Positions 1 to 8,603 of a stretch of 47,165 nt of DNA are shown in pieces. The DNA lies in contig CALVSK010000003.1 in the NCBI GenBank assembly GCA_944359015.1, forward strand, positions 1 through 47,165, in the 5' to 3' direction. The position numbers and the translations under genes are program-made. Within the stretch, counting starts at the first letter, position 1. Each line of letters starts with the position of its first letter. Under the pieces are notes generated by a model, which searched no databases, was not told the DNA's origin, and saw only the letters and a list, made by a program, of their open reading frames with translations. This DNA comes from an uncultured Bacilli bacterium. Its GTDB lineage: Bacteria; Bacillota_I; Bacilli_A; RF39; UBA660.

Positions 1-142
1 TTACCCCCTTAATTAATTATATAACAACTTTAAATGACTTTCTAGTTACCATACATTTTTTTATAATAAAATAAAAAAATTTTTACAAAAGTAATAAAAT
101 TAAACATTCGTATGATATTATTTAAGACAAGGAGGAAAAATA

Positions 143-340
143 ATGCAAATAAAAGAAGTAAAAATTATTAAGAATGTTGTTATGAGAAATGAACATCATA
201 ATAAGGATTATTTCTCTAAAGATGGCATTATTATAATAACTATGGAAGATAATAACTCATTTATATTAGATATTGAAAGTGATGCAGACATATCTAAAAG
301 TGATTACATTACTATAATGACCTGCAACAAGACTAAATAA
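143..340 (+). CDS. small hypothetical protein (65 aa)
   Basis: Unrecognised 65-residue protein on the plus strand, opposite to nearly all its neighbours. The start is well supported: an AAGGAGG ribosome binding site lies about 7 bases before the ATG. The product has no signal peptide or membrane segment, has a Lys-rich N-terminal third, and continues with alternating hydrophobic residues that suggest beta strands (IIIITMEDNNSFILDI). It ends at a hairpin shared with the convergent regulator gene. I cannot assign a function. The SD, codon use and terminator make it a real gene rather than noise. Confidence 0.6.
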   Translation: MQIKEVKIIKNVVMRNEHHNKDYFSKDGIIIITMEDNNSFILDIESDADISKSDYITIMTCNKTK

Positions 341-410
341 AAAATTTTATTTAAAAATATTTTTTTTGCTCCAGAACGAATAAAAAGATTAGCAAATACT
401 GATTAATATA

Positions 411-437
411 AAAATAGGTAAATTACCTATTTTTTTT
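411..437. terminator. bidirectional intrinsic terminator
   Basis: A 10-bp perfect inverted repeat (AAAATAGGTA / TACCTATTTT) with a 3-base loop lies between two convergent genes. On the plus strand it is followed by a run of eight T, and it overlaps the stop codon of the minus-strand regulator gene. It probably terminates transcription in both directions. Confidence 0.75.
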
Positions 438-882
438 GTCTTTTAAAATAAACATGTGCTAATATATCTTTTAAAACTAGCATTGCATCAAGTTCATTAT
501 AATTATAAGTATTTTTTAAATCATCCAATAATTTTTTTAATGCATCTGAATATTTATTTATATCAACTTCATTTTGATATTGTACTAATACTGGATATTT
601 TTTTCCCCACAATTTTGTCCAATTAAGTTTTTTATTAACTTTATCATCACTATTTTTAATTGCTCTTTTTACTGTTTTTTTAGGTTTTTCTCCTAGTAAT
701 TCATAAATAGAAATATTTAATACTTCACAAATTTTCAAAGCCAAAAATATATCTGGTACGCCTATACAATTTTCAAATTTTGAAATTGTTCTATCACTTA
801 CTCCTATTAAACTTCCAAATTCTTTTTGAGATAATCCTAACTTCGTTCTTTTTTCTTCTATTACTTTTCCTATTTCCATCAT
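427..882 (-). CDS. XRE-family HTH transcriptional regulator
   Basis: DNA-binding protein of 151 residues. Residues about 5-62 form a classic Cro/C1-type HTH (GKVIEEKRTKLGLSQKEFGS, then SDRTISKFENC and ICEVLNISIYELLGE). The C-terminal 85 residues are a Lys/Leu-rich helical region with no family I recognise. Two adjacent ATG codons are possible starts; the second (879) has better spacing from the GAGG site. An 18-bp perfect palindrome lies 15 bases upstream of the gene and is the obvious candidate operator, which suggests autoregulation. It is not next to phage genes, so I read it as a housekeeping or stress regulator. HTH call sure, regulon unknown. Confidence 0.85.
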   Translation of the reverse strand: MMEIGKVIEEKRTKLGLSQKEFGSLIGVSDRTISKFENCIGVPDIFLALKICEVLNISIYELLGEKPKKTVKRAIKNSDDKVNKKLNWTKLWGKKYPVLVQYQNEVDINKYSDALKKLLDDLKNTYNYNELDAMLVLKDILAHVYFKRQKK

Positions 883-897
883 TTTACCTCTTACTAT

Positions 898-915
898 ATT
901 TTAGTATACTAAAAT
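898..915. promoter_or_regulatory. 18-bp palindromic candidate operator
   Basis: Perfect palindrome ATTTTAGTATACTAAAAT immediately upstream of the XRE regulator gene, in the gap between it and the next gene. Length and symmetry fit a homodimeric HTH protein. Binding by the neighbouring regulator is inference. Confidence 0.5.
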
Positions 916-957
916 TATTATTAATTTTAAATGGTAATAAATATATTTAACAAAACA

Positions 958-1248
958 TTATTCATAATAAGTAATTGTTTTATCCAAAAGTTTAGCAAAT
1001 TCAATTTCTCTTTTTGTAGCATCTCCTATATAACCATCTTTATTTATTACAAAAATTTCATCAGATAATTTTATTTTTTCTTTATGCATCTTGTTTAATA
1101 TTTCAACTTCCTCATCTTTATAACTAACTCCATTTTTTAGTGGATATACAGGAGTTAAAACTACATTACCTAAAATTTCTAATCTAATAGCTTCCTTCAT
1201 CATAATTTCTTTAATTCTTAAACTACCACAAATCGTTACTACTCTCAT
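958..1248 (-). CDS. nucleoside 2-deoxyribosyltransferase-like small protein
   Basis: 96-residue protein with a Rossmann-like start (VVTICGSLRIKE) and the pair of motifs IKLSDEIFVINKDGYIGD and ATKREIEFAK. These motifs are typical of short bacterial proteins related to the nucleoside 2-deoxyribosyltransferase/YtoQ fold. In that fold the C-terminal Glu region (REIE) corresponds to the active-site area, but activity in these short members is unproven. A GAGGCAAAG ribosome site precedes the ATG. It is followed, in the direction of transcription, by the XRE regulator gene. Fold assignment fairly sure, substrate unknown. Confidence 0.65.
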   Translation of the reverse strand: MRVVTICGSLRIKEIMMKEAIRLEILGNVVLTPVYPLKNGVSYKDEEVEILNKMHKEKIKLSDEIFVINKDGYIGDATKREIEFAKLLDKTITYYE

Positions 1249-1279
1249 ATTCTTTGCCTCATATAAATTTAATTTATTT

Positions 1280-1771
1280 TTAAGAATTTATCAATTTTTT
1301 AATTTCCTTTTTATTTAATATTATAACCTTTTTGGCATTTTCTTTTAAATATTTAATTTTCTCTTCTTTTTGTCCAACATCTTTATTAATCCAACTTAAT
1401 AAATTAAATAAATCTTTTAACGTAGGTTTATAATTATATTTCATTAATCCCAAATTTTGCTTAACCCATCTTAAAATGCATCTTTTATATAAAACAAATT
1501 TATTTAAATCAATATAATAAACAACATCGGCATTTTTTACACCATCAATAAACTTACTTCTTCCGACATCTTCAATAATCCAACTATTTTCTTTTATAAT
1601 TTTTAAAAATAAAATGGCAATATCTTCATTACTTCTTTTAATATTACCATTATCATCATCCCAAACAACTTTATCTAATTCATACATTTTAATATTTAAC
1701 TTTTTTGCTAAAGTATTTGCCAAAGTAGTTTTTCCCGAGCTTACTGGTCCTATTACATATATTTTTGACAT
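1280..1771 (-). CDS. P-loop nucleotide kinase, FlaR/adenylate kinase-related
   Basis: 163-residue P-loop protein. Walker A is at the extreme N-terminus (GPVSSGKTTLA), followed by a substrate-binding Asp region (YELDKVVWDD) and a Walker B-like stretch (ADVVYYIDL). This layout matches small adenylate-kinase-like proteins often annotated as topology modulation protein FlaR. I place the start at the internal ATG (MSKIYVIG), one base after the lepB stop codon, because the longer reading would begin inside lepB and starts upstream of the natural Walker A position. The tight coupling suggests translation following lepB. The natural phosphate acceptor is unknown. Confidence 0.7.
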   Translation of the reverse strand: MSKIYVIGPVSSGKTTLANTLAKKLNIKMYELDKVVWDDDNGNIKRSNEDIAILFLKIIKENSWIIEDVGRSKFIDGVKNADVVYYIDLNKFVLYKRCILRWVKQNLGLMKYNYKPTLKDLFNLLSWINKDVGQKEEKIKYLKENAKKVIILNKKEIKKLINS

Positions 1772-1772
1772 C

Positions 1773-2261
1773 TTATATAATTCCAATCTTATTTATTGGC
1801 CAAAATCTAAAGACTGCTTCGCCCATTATATCATCTTTTTTTATTGGACCAAAATATCTAGAATCCTTACTAATAAGTCGATTATCACCTAAAATAAAAT
1901 ATTCATCTTCTCCTAAAGTAATTTTATCATAATTACTAGTATCACCATAAGCATAATCATCTTCTAATAAAACATCATTAACATATATAGCATTATCTTT
2001 AATTTGAACAGTTTCTCCCGGTAAACCTATAATTCTTTTTATAATAATTTCTTTATCATCAGATTCATTTAATACTACAATATCAAATCTTTCTATTTTG
2101 GCCATTTTATATAAAAGAAGAATATCTCCATCTTCTAAAGTTTTCCGCATACTACTACCATCTACTCTCACAGGTGTAGCAATATACATTCTAATTATTA
2201 TTATAAAAAAAATTAAACAAACATATGGAATTAAATCCCTAATTATTCTAACAAATTTCAT
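1773..2261 (-). CDS. lepB: signal peptidase I
   Basis: Membrane serine protease (S26A) that removes signal peptides from exported preproteins. 162 residues with one N-terminal transmembrane anchor (about 10-29). The catalytic Ser is in box B (DGSSMRKTL, Ser37) and the catalytic Lys in box D (IIIKRIIGLPGE, Lys75). Box E is GDNRLISKDSRYFGPI. This short single-anchor form is typical of Gram-positive bacteria. A GGAG site lies 5 bases before the ATG. It lies just behind rplS, with a hairpin between them, and is followed at once by the nucleotide kinase gene. Confidence 0.95.
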   Translation of the reverse strand: MKFVRIIRDLIPYVCLIFFIIIIRMYIATPVRVDGSSMRKTLEDGDILLLYKMAKIERFDIVVLNESDDKEIIIKRIIGLPGETVQIKDNAIYVNDVLLEDDYAYGDTSNYDKITLGEDEYFILGDNRLISKDSRYFGPIKKDDIMGEAVFRFWPINKIGII

Positions 2262-2280
2262 ACAATCTCCTAACCAAAAT

Positions 2281-2305
2281 AAGGAAAGAATTAACTTCTT
2301 TCCTT
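2281..2305 (-). terminator. hairpin after rplS (partial terminator)
   Basis: Ten-bp stem (AAGGAAAGAA / TTCTTTCCTT) with a 5-base loop overlaps the rplS stop codon. On the minus strand only a short T stretch follows (ATTTTGG), so it may reduce rather than end read-through into lepB. Confidence 0.5.
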
Positions 2306-2632
2306 AACTTTGTATTCTTTACGCATTCCCTTAATAAAGTTAAGTTTTGCTCTTCTAACTTTACCTTTTTTAACTACTGTTATTTTATCAATAGTTGGGG
2401 CATTAACTGGGAATATACGAGATACTCCAATAGTACCAGATTTTTTACGAACAGTAAAAGTTTCAGAAACGCCTCCGCCACGTTTAGCAATAACTAACCC
2501 TTCGAAAGCTTGAATTCTTTCCTTTTTACCTTCTTTTACCCAAACATCTACTCTAACAGTGTCACCAACTCTAAATTCAGGAACATCTTTACGAATATGT
2601 TTTGCATTAATCTTATCTACAAGATTTGCCAT
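2291..2632 (-). CDS. rplS: 50S ribosomal protein L19
   Basis: Ribosomal protein L19, at the 30S-50S interface. 113 residues, usual length. Recognised from FRVGDTVRVDVWVKEGKKER, IQAFEGLVIAKRGGG, the FTVRKKSGTIGVSRIFPVN segment and a basic C-terminus. The start is the ATG of MANLVDKI, preceded by AAGGAGG 8 bases upstream; a longer in-frame extension would cover the leader. In many Firmicutes rplS sits with rpsP, rimM and trmD. Here rimM is 7 kb away and trmD is absent from the window, so the usual cluster is broken up. It has its own promoter and a short leader. Confidence 0.97.
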   Translation of the reverse strand: MANLVDKINAKHIRKDVPEFRVGDTVRVDVWVKEGKKERIQAFEGLVIAKRGGGVSETFTVRKKSGTIGVSRIFPVNAPTIDKITVVKKGKVRRAKLNFIKGMRKEYKVKERS

Positions 2633-2659
2633 TATTCTAACCTCCTTATTATTTCTACC

Positions 2660-2689
2660 TATAATCTTAATATAAATCAGCGGATTATA
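2660..2689 (-). promoter_or_regulatory. candidate L19 leader hairpin
   Basis: Within the roughly 70-base rplS leader there is an inverted repeat TATAATC ... GATTATA with a 16-base loop, just upstream of the ribosome binding site. L19 leaders that act in autoregulation are known in low-GC Gram-positives. Whether this is that element cannot be decided by eye. Confidence 0.3.
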
Positions 2690-2710
2690 TACCTTTTTTG
2701 GGTCGTATTG

Positions 2711-2740
2711 ATTATAACACAACTTTACTTAACTTGTAAA
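2711..2740 (-). promoter_or_regulatory. rplS promoter
   Basis: Minus-strand TTTACA and TATAAT boxes 18 bases apart, directly after the valS stop codon and about 80 bases ahead of the rplS start. A second TATAAT-like box about 30 bases downstream is less well placed. Confidence 0.6.
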
Positions 2741-2746
2741 CCTTTT

Positions 2747-5269
2747 TTAACTTTCCAACAATAATAACTTTTCTTTTTCTTCTTTTAAAGTTTTTCTTTC
2801 TTTTTCCACCAGTTCTTTCGGAGCTTTATTTACATAATTTTCATTTTTTAAAAGATTTTCTCTACGTATAATACTATTTTTCAAACTTTCTATTTGTTTT
2901 AATTTTAGTTCTTGATTTAAACTATTTTCTTTAATTTCATAATAAATTGACAAATCATAATCATTATATTTAATATTTATATTATTTTTATCAGAATCAT
3001 TTACAATATTTTCGTTAGATACTTTTAAAATTTTTAAAATTATACCATAATTCATATTATTATTGATTTTAATTTGAAAATCTTTACCTATTTTATTTTC
3101 TAATTTAATATTTCTAAATAATTTTATAAATTCAATTTTATTATCAACTTTTTCTAATTCTTTTTTAAAAACCATTGTTTTATCAAATAATGGATATTTA
3201 CTAATCATAATATTTTCTTCTTTTAATGGTAATAAAGAATATATTTCATCCGTAACATATGGCATAAAAGGATGTAATAATTTTAATACATCAGTTAATA
3301 CAATTAATAAAACTGACTTAGTAGTAGGACAATCTAAGCTAAATTTAGCAAATTCAATATAATTATCGCAAAAATCATTCCATATAAAACTATATAATTC
3401 TGTTCCAACATTATTAAATTCATAACGTTCCATAGCTTTTGTAACATTTTTTATTGTTAAGTTTAATTTTGTTAAAATCCATTTATCTTCTTCAGTTAAA
3501 TTTTCTATATTAAAATTAGATTTATTTAAATCTGCTATATTCATTAATACAAATCTAGATGCATTCCAAAGTTTATTAATAAAATTCCAAGTTGAAGCAA
3601 CTTTTTCTTCATCATAGCGTAAATCCATACCAGCAGCAGTAGAAGTACTTAAGAAAAATCTTAAAGCATCAGCTCCATATTTATCTATAACATCCATTGG
3701 GTCTACACCATTACCTAAAGATTTACTCATTTTTCTGCCTAATTTATCTCTAATTAAGCCATGGATTAAACAATCTTTAAAAGGCCTTTTATTAGTAAAA
3801 TGAAGTCCTTGAAAAGTCATCCTATTAACCCAAAAAGGAATAATATCATATCCAGTCACTAATACATTATTAGGATAAAACTTTTTCATATCTTCAGTAT
3901 CTTCTGGCCATCCCAAAGTCGAAAATGGCCACAAAGCACTGCTAAACCAAGTATCCAATACATCTGGGTCTTGTACCCAATCATCACCAGGTGAAGTTTC
4001 TCCTACAAATACTTCATCCCCTTTATACCAAGCTGGAATCCTATGTCCCCACCAAAGTTGTCTAGAAATACACCAATCATAAGTTATTTCCATCCAATGC
4101 TCCATTATTTTTTCAAATCTTTGAGGAACGAAATGAACCTTATTATCTTTATCTTTTTGATTTTCTAAAACTCTATCTGCTAAAGGACGCATTTTAACAA
4201 ACCATTGTTTAGATAGATAAGGCTCTATCATTACCCCACTTCTTTCACTATGGCCAACATTATGCTTTATTTTCTTTACTGCAACTAATAAATTTTCTTT
4301 TTCTAAATCTTTTACTAATTCTTCACGACACGCAAATCTATCTAAGCCCTTATATTTTAAAGCATTATCATTCATTGTTCCATCAGGATTTATAACAACT
4401 ATTCTTTCTAAATTATGTCTATTACCAACTTCAAAATCATTAGGGTCATGAGCGGGTGTAATTTTAACCACCCCAGTTCCAAAATCCATATCTGCATGTT
4501 CATCACCAATAATCGGAATTAATTTATTAACAATAGGTAATCTAACCATTTTACCAATCAATTTATTATAACGATTATCATTCGGATTTACAGCAACTGC
4601 TGTATCTCCAAACAAAGTTTCAGGTCTAGTAGTGGCAACTTCTAAATAATCATTTGAACCAGCAATAAAATATTTAATATGATAAAAAGCACCTTCAATT
4701 TCTTTATATATTACTTCTTCATTAGATAAAGCAGTCATTGCTACTGGGTCCCAATTAATTATTTTTTCTCCACGGTAAATTAAACCTTCTTCATATAATT
4801 TTTTAAATACATAAATAACGGCTTTATTCAGTCTTTCATCCAAAGTAAATCTTTCTTTTGAATAACATAATGATAAACCTAATTTCGCCCATTGCTTATG
4901 GATATTTTCAGCATATTCATCTTTCCAATCCCATGCATATTTCAACCATTCATCTCTAGATAAACTTCTTGGATTAATACCCATTTCTTTTAATTTAGCA
5001 TCAACCTTCGCTTGTGTAGCAATCCCAGCATGGTCCATTCCCGGCAACCACATAGCATTATACCCTTGCATTCTTTTAAAACGGATTATAATATCTTGAA
5101 GTGTTGTATCCCAAGCATGACCTAAATGCAATTTTCCAGTTACATTTGGTGGTGGTATAACAATTGCATAAGGTGGCAAACCATCTCTTTCTTCAAAATA
5201 ATTATTATTTAACCAATTTTCATATTTACCATCTTCAACTAATTTATGATTATACTTTTTATCTAACAT
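2747..5269 (-). CDS. valS: valyl-tRNA synthetase
   Basis: Class I synthetase charging tRNA-Val; cytoplasmic. About 840 residues, near the usual 850-950. Signature motifs: [16 protein letters not shown] (HIGH box as HLGH), the CP1 editing domain with [17 protein letters not shown], the W-rich [17 protein letters not shown] segment, and [14 protein letters not shown] (KMSKS). The C-terminus is a Lys/Glu-rich coiled-coil arm (about 775-840) typical of ValRS. The start is the ATG of MLDKKYN, with GGAGG 7 bases upstream; an upstream TTG overlaps that site and is rejected. Expression is controlled by the T-box leader directly upstream. Confidence 0.98.
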   Translation of the reverse strand: MLDKKYNHKLVEDGKYENWLNNNYFEERDGLPPYAIVIPPPNVTGKLHLGHAWDTTLQDIIIRFKRMQGYNAMWLPGMDHAGIATQAKVDAKLKEMGINPRSLSRDEWLKYAWDWKDEYAENIHKQWAKLGLSLCYSKERFTLDERLNKAVIYVFKKLYEEGLIYRGEKIINWDPVAMTALSNEEVIYKEIEGAFYHIKYFIAGSNDYLEVATTRPETLFGDTAVAVNPNDNRYNKLIGKMVRLPIVNKLIPIIGDEHADMDFGTGVVKITPAHDPNDFEVGNRHNLERIVVINPDGTMNDNALKYKGLDRFACREELVKDLEKENLLVAVKKIKHNVGHSERSGVMIEPYLSKQWFVKMRPLADRVLENQKDKDNKVHFVPQRFEKIMEHWMEITYDWCISRQLWWGHRIPAWYKGDEVFVGETSPGDDWVQDPDVLDTWFSSALWPFSTLGWPEDTEDMKKFYPNNVLVTGYDIIPFWVNRMTFQGLHFTNKRPFKDCLIHGLIRDKLGRKMSKSLGNGVDPMDVIDKYGADALRFFLSTSTAAGMDLRYDEEKVASTWNFINKLWNASRFVLMNIADLNKSNFNIENLTEEDKWILTKLNLTIKNVTKAMERYEFNNVGTELYSFIWNDFCDNYIEFAKFSLDCPTTKSVLLIVLTDVLKLLHPFMPYVTDEIYSLLPLKEENIMISKYPLFDKTMVFKKELEKVDNKIEFIKLFRNIKLENKIGKDFQIKINNNMNYGIILKILKVSNENIVNDSDKNNINIKYNDYDLSIYYEIKENSLNQELKLKQIESLKNSIIRRENLLKNENYVNKAPKELVEKERKTLKEEKEKLLLLES

Positions 5270-5284
5270 TTTAATTCCTCCCAA

Positions 5285-5474
5285 AGAAAAAGGATAATAC
5301 CCAAGGAGCGCAAAAGCACGGTACCATCCTTTAAATTATCTTATCATGATTTTATAGCATCGCTGCTTTTGTTTTTCAGTTTACAACCTTCAAATAAATT
5401 TATTATTAGTTTCCATCAACCACTAACTTTCTTTAAATAAATATTATTTTACTCCTCAAACATCTTTAAAACAC
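5285..5474 (-). ncRNA. T-box riboswitch (valS leader)
   Basis: The minus-strand leader ahead of valS has the T-box core AAAGGATGGTACCGTG, with the TGGT bulge that pairs with the uncharged tRNA acceptor end. A competing terminator helix ends in ATCCTTTTT. Upstream lies a stem I with the distal-loop element GGTTGATGGAAAC. The specifier is probably the GTT or GTA in AAGGTTGTAAAC; both are valine codons. Low charged tRNA-Val should allow read-through into valS. Confidence 0.9.
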
Positions 5475-5480
5475 ATTTTT

Positions 5481-5509
5481 ATTTTAACAAATTAAAATTT
5501 ATATTTCAA
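5481..5509 (-). promoter_or_regulatory. valS T-box promoter
   Basis: TTGAAA and TAAAAT separated by 17 bases on the minus strand, a few bases upstream of the T-box RNA. The -35 box overlaps the 3' end of the preceding gene. Confidence 0.65.
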
Positions 5510-6410
5510 TAGTTTGATATAAATTGCCATTTATTAATATTTCAATACCCAAATCCGTAACATTAAAAGTTAAATTATCAAATGTTGCCAACTCAACGGT
5601 TTTAAGAACATTTTCAGAACAGTTTTCAAAAATATATAAATTACTTTGATTAACAACAAAAACATAATTTCCAACACAATATACATATTCTTTAGTTAAT
5701 GAACCTAAATATTCTTGTCCATTATAATCCATTATATGATATGCTGTATCATAAGTTATATAATAATTATCATTAAAATCTACAATTTCATTACTACTTA
5801 CTACAGAACGTGTATTAGTTTTATCTAAAATCAGCCACTCATTATCTTTTTTTGCTATCATTTTAGAAGTATTTAAAATAGAATTATTTAAATGTGCAGG
5901 AATTCCAATAAAATCATATTCTATAGGTATTTTTAATTCAACAGTTAATTCATTTACAGATAAAAGTCCCCATTTTTCATTATTTTCTACAATTAAAACT
6001 TGTTCACTATGATTAATATTATAATTTTTTACTGATGTATAACTACTTAAAAAATTACTAGTCATCATACTATAAATATTATTTAAATTATCTTTTTTAA
6101 TTATACCAAAGTTACTATTTAAAGTTGGCTCTAAAACTAAATCTCCATATTGATAATAATTAATATGATAATTTTCATCATCGATTGTAGTAGATACAAT
6201 TTCACAATCTGGGCAATCAAATACTGACAATAACTCATCATTTAAATAAAAGTATACTTTATCATTAAATAATATTTCATGATTAGGATTATCATCAATT
6301 AATTCTTTTTCATTACCTTCAGTTATTTTCTTATACGTTCCCAAGATGGAGCAAGGAAGAAAAATAGCAAGCAGAACAATAATTGTTATTAAAGTTTTTT
6401 TATCTTGCAT
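5499..6410 (-). CDS. membrane-anchored exported protein, unknown (303 aa)
   Basis: Unrecognised. One N-terminal hydrophobic segment (about 7-24, TLITIIVLLAIFLPCSIL) serves as signal anchor, with the rest predicted outside the cell. The ectodomain is acidic and rich in beta strands. It has recurring short units of the type 'aromatic-D-x-x-G' (YHIMDYNGQEYLG, VENNEKWGLLSVNEL) that recall WG-like repeats, and a CPDC pair near residues 67-70. It lies 9 bases downstream of a larger protein with the same architecture, and the two look like distant paralogues in one operon. A GGAGG site precedes the ATG by 5 bases. Function not known. Confidence 0.65.
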   Translation of the reverse strand: MQDKKTLITIIVLLAIFLPCSILGTYKKITEGNEKELIDDNPNHEILFNDKVYFYLNDELLSVFDCPDCEIVSTTIDDENYHINYYQYGDLVLEPTLNSNFGIIKKDNLNNIYSMMTSNFLSSYTSVKNYNINHSEQVLIVENNEKWGLLSVNELTVELKIPIEYDFIGIPAHLNNSILNTSKMIAKKDNEWLILDKTNTRSVVSSNEIVDFNDNYYITYDTAYHIMDYNGQEYLGSLTKEYVYCVGNYVFVVNQSNLYIFENCSENVLKTVELATFDNLTFNVTDLGIEILINGNLYQTIEI

Positions 6411-6419
6411 AAAATCCTC

Positions 6420-8516
6420 CTATCCTATGTTTATTTCAACAACTTGATTTTCATCATTATACTTATAAGTTATTACTAAAACACTACCATTTAATCCATA
6501 TTTTATTTCATTTTTAATATCTTTACCATCTACTTTAATATTCTTAAGTAATGCTAAATCTAAATTACCTTTTGAAAAACTATAGACACTTACACTATTA
6601 TCTTCATTTACAGCAATATAAAATGTTTCTTCTAAAAATATGTATTTAAATTCATCTTTACTAGCAATACTTCCATCTAACTTATATATTAAATATTTTT
6701 CATTTGATTTAACTAAAATGTAATCTCCTTTATAATCGACTATTTCATTTTTAGTTGTTATATTTTCAGTTATTTCGTTTCCCTTTGAATCATACAAATG
6801 ATATGTTCCATCACTTCTTTTAAACAAAATATTATTACCTATCATTTTAACACTTACATTAGTATTACCACTTTCATCTTTAAAATCTACAAAACCAGTT
6901 ACTTTGCTCTTTTGAATATTTATTAGTCCATATGAATCACTAGTATTCTTAGCCAAAACAATTAAACCTGCAGTTTCAAGAAAGTTTACAGTTTTTTCAT
7001 CGCTATAAAATCCGGCATCAACTTCTTTATAAGTTGCTAACTTTTTATTATTATCTAAATCCCATAAAACTATATTATCATTTGCATTTGGAGTTTTAGT
7101 ATCAGCAATAAACACAAAACGATTATTATATATTGGTAAATATCCAACTTTTATATCCGCAGAAGTATTTAAAACTTTCTTCTCTTTTGCTATAAAACAA
7201 TTAGTTAATTCTTCAGTATTTTCATCAACACTATTAGCATAACTACAGGAATAAGTTCCTAATAATTCTGTCTTTTCTGCATCTTTGTAAATATATAATT
7301 TTCCTTGTAAATAGCTATAATATTCTTGTTTTTTACTAAATTTACCATCATTTAAATTAACATTTACCACCTCATCATCAAAAGTTATAGTAATTATATT
7401 TTCACTAAGACTAGCATTAAATGCCTCTTCTTTCCCAGTTTGCACTAAATCTTCATTAAAAATTAATTTAGTATTATAACTAGAACTACTTATTCTAAGG
7501 CCTTCTAACAACATCGGAGCAATGTCATTATCATATATATATAATTTTTTACTAGAAGCAGCAATTATATAATTACTTACAAACCGAATGTAATCAAATT
7601 TTTCTTCACTTTGTCTTATACCATCATAATCATATATGTAATAATCTCCATCAATTTTAACACTTATATTATTAGCATCAAAATTCTTAATTTCTCCTGG
7701 AATATTTTTACTAACTTCATTACCTTTTAAATCTAATAAAATATAATTATTATTATTTGCTCCAACTACATAATCATTATCTAAAATATAACCTAAATAA
7801 TCATAAGAAAAATCAATAACTTCATTTACTTGATTTTCAGTAAAATTTAATAATCCATATTCTTCTTCTAAATTTTCTACAATTACATGGTTTTCATCTA
7901 CTTCTTTTACAATTTTATATTCATCTATTACTTCACTCTTATTAATATCATATAATTTAATATTACCATCTTCAGATTTAGGATTATCATATATAAAAAC
8001 GAAATTATCTAATAGTATATCACTTCTAAAATCGATACTAACTCCATTTTCATAAACATTTTTGGGAACATCAAATTCATCTTCATTACTATAATATGCT
8101 ACATAACATAATTTTTCATTTTTATTACTACATTCATAACTTCCCAAATCTTTTTCATCTTCACTTACGAATATTAAAGTTCCATCTTCAAATCTATAAT
8201 TATCTTTTTCGATTATTACAACAGGTTCTTTTTCTTCTTCTAAATGTTCATCTTTATTAAATAGGAAAAAATATAAAATTACCCCAACAATAACTAATAA
8301 TACTAAAATAATAGAAATTATTATAATCGTTTTTTGCTTTTTACTTAACATACTCCATTTACTTGGCTTCTTTTCTTTCTTTTTCTTATCAGTATTATTT
8401 TCAACATGCTCCAAATCATATTGAGTATTAACTATCTCTTCATTTTCATCAATTTCTACAATTTCATTTTGTACTTTATTTTCTTCAGTATCATTTATTT
8501 CTTTATCTTCTAACAT
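6420..8516 (-). CDS. membrane-anchored repeat protein, WG-like (698 aa)
   Basis: Unrecognised large surface protein. Acidic cytoplasmic tail (residues 1-60), one strong transmembrane segment (about 64-87), then roughly 600 extracellular residues. The outer part contains many divergent repeats of about 40-50 residues. Each has a beta hairpin and a motif like YDYDGIRQSEEKFDYIRF, LLDLKGNEVSKN, YDSKGNEITENI or YKLDGSIASKDEFKYIF, as in WG/beta-propeller-type folds. Pairs of Cys (CSNKNEKLC; a CSYAN ... C pair) could form disulfides. The start is the ATG at 8516; an in-frame ATG four codons earlier encodes the GGAGG site itself and is rejected. It is followed by the 303-residue protein with the same layout. 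Confidence 0.7.
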   Translation of the reverse strand: MLEDKEINDTEENKVQNEIVEIDENEEIVNTQYDLEHVENNTDKKKKEKKPSKWSMLSKKQKTIIIISIILVLLVIVGVILYFFLFNKDEHLEEEKEPVVIIEKDNYRFEDGTLIFVSEDEKDLGSYECSNKNEKLCYVAYYSNEDEFDVPKNVYENGVSIDFRSDILLDNFVFIYDNPKSEDGNIKLYDINKSEVIDEYKIVKEVDENHVIVENLEEEYGLLNFTENQVNEVIDFSYDYLGYILDNDYVVGANNNNYILLDLKGNEVSKNIPGEIKNFDANNISVKIDGDYYIYDYDGIRQSEEKFDYIRFVSNYIIAASSKKLYIYDNDIAPMLLEGLRISSSSYNTKLIFNEDLVQTGKEEAFNASLSENIITITFDDEVVNVNLNDGKFSKKQEYYSYLQGKLYIYKDAEKTELLGTYSCSYANSVDENTEELTNCFIAKEKKVLNTSADIKVGYLPIYNNRFVFIADTKTPNANDNIVLWDLDNNKKLATYKEVDAGFYSDEKTVNFLETAGLIVLAKNTSDSYGLINIQKSKVTGFVDFKDESGNTNVSVKMIGNNILFKRSDGTYHLYDSKGNEITENITTKNEIVDYKGDYILVKSNEKYLIYKLDGSIASKDEFKYIFLEETFYIAVNEDNSVSVYSFSKGNLDLALLKNIKVDGKDIKNEIKYGLNGSVLVITYKYNDENQVVEINIG

Positions 8517-8573
8517 AAGTACCTCCATCTACTATAAAAAAATTATATCACACATTATTTATATATTCAATTT

Positions 8574-8596
8574 AAAAACGAGCATTTTTGCTCGTT
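8574..8596 (-). terminator. intrinsic terminator after the 270-aa exported protein
   Basis: Eight-bp stem AACGAGCA / TGCTCGTT with a 4-base loop, followed on the minus strand by TTTTT. It sits 8 bases after the stop codon and separates this transcript from the downstream 698-aa gene. Confidence 0.8.
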
Positions 8597-8603
8597 ACAA
8601 ATT

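Noticed and set aside
2683..2700. Second TATAAT-like box as an alternative rplS promoter
   Set aside because: No -35 at proper spacing, and it overlaps the possible leader hairpin; the upstream pair is better.
8516..8528. Start of the 698-aa protein at the earlier ATG (8528)
   Set aside because: That ATG and the next codon spell the GGAGG ribosome site for the downstream ATG, so it cannot be the main start.
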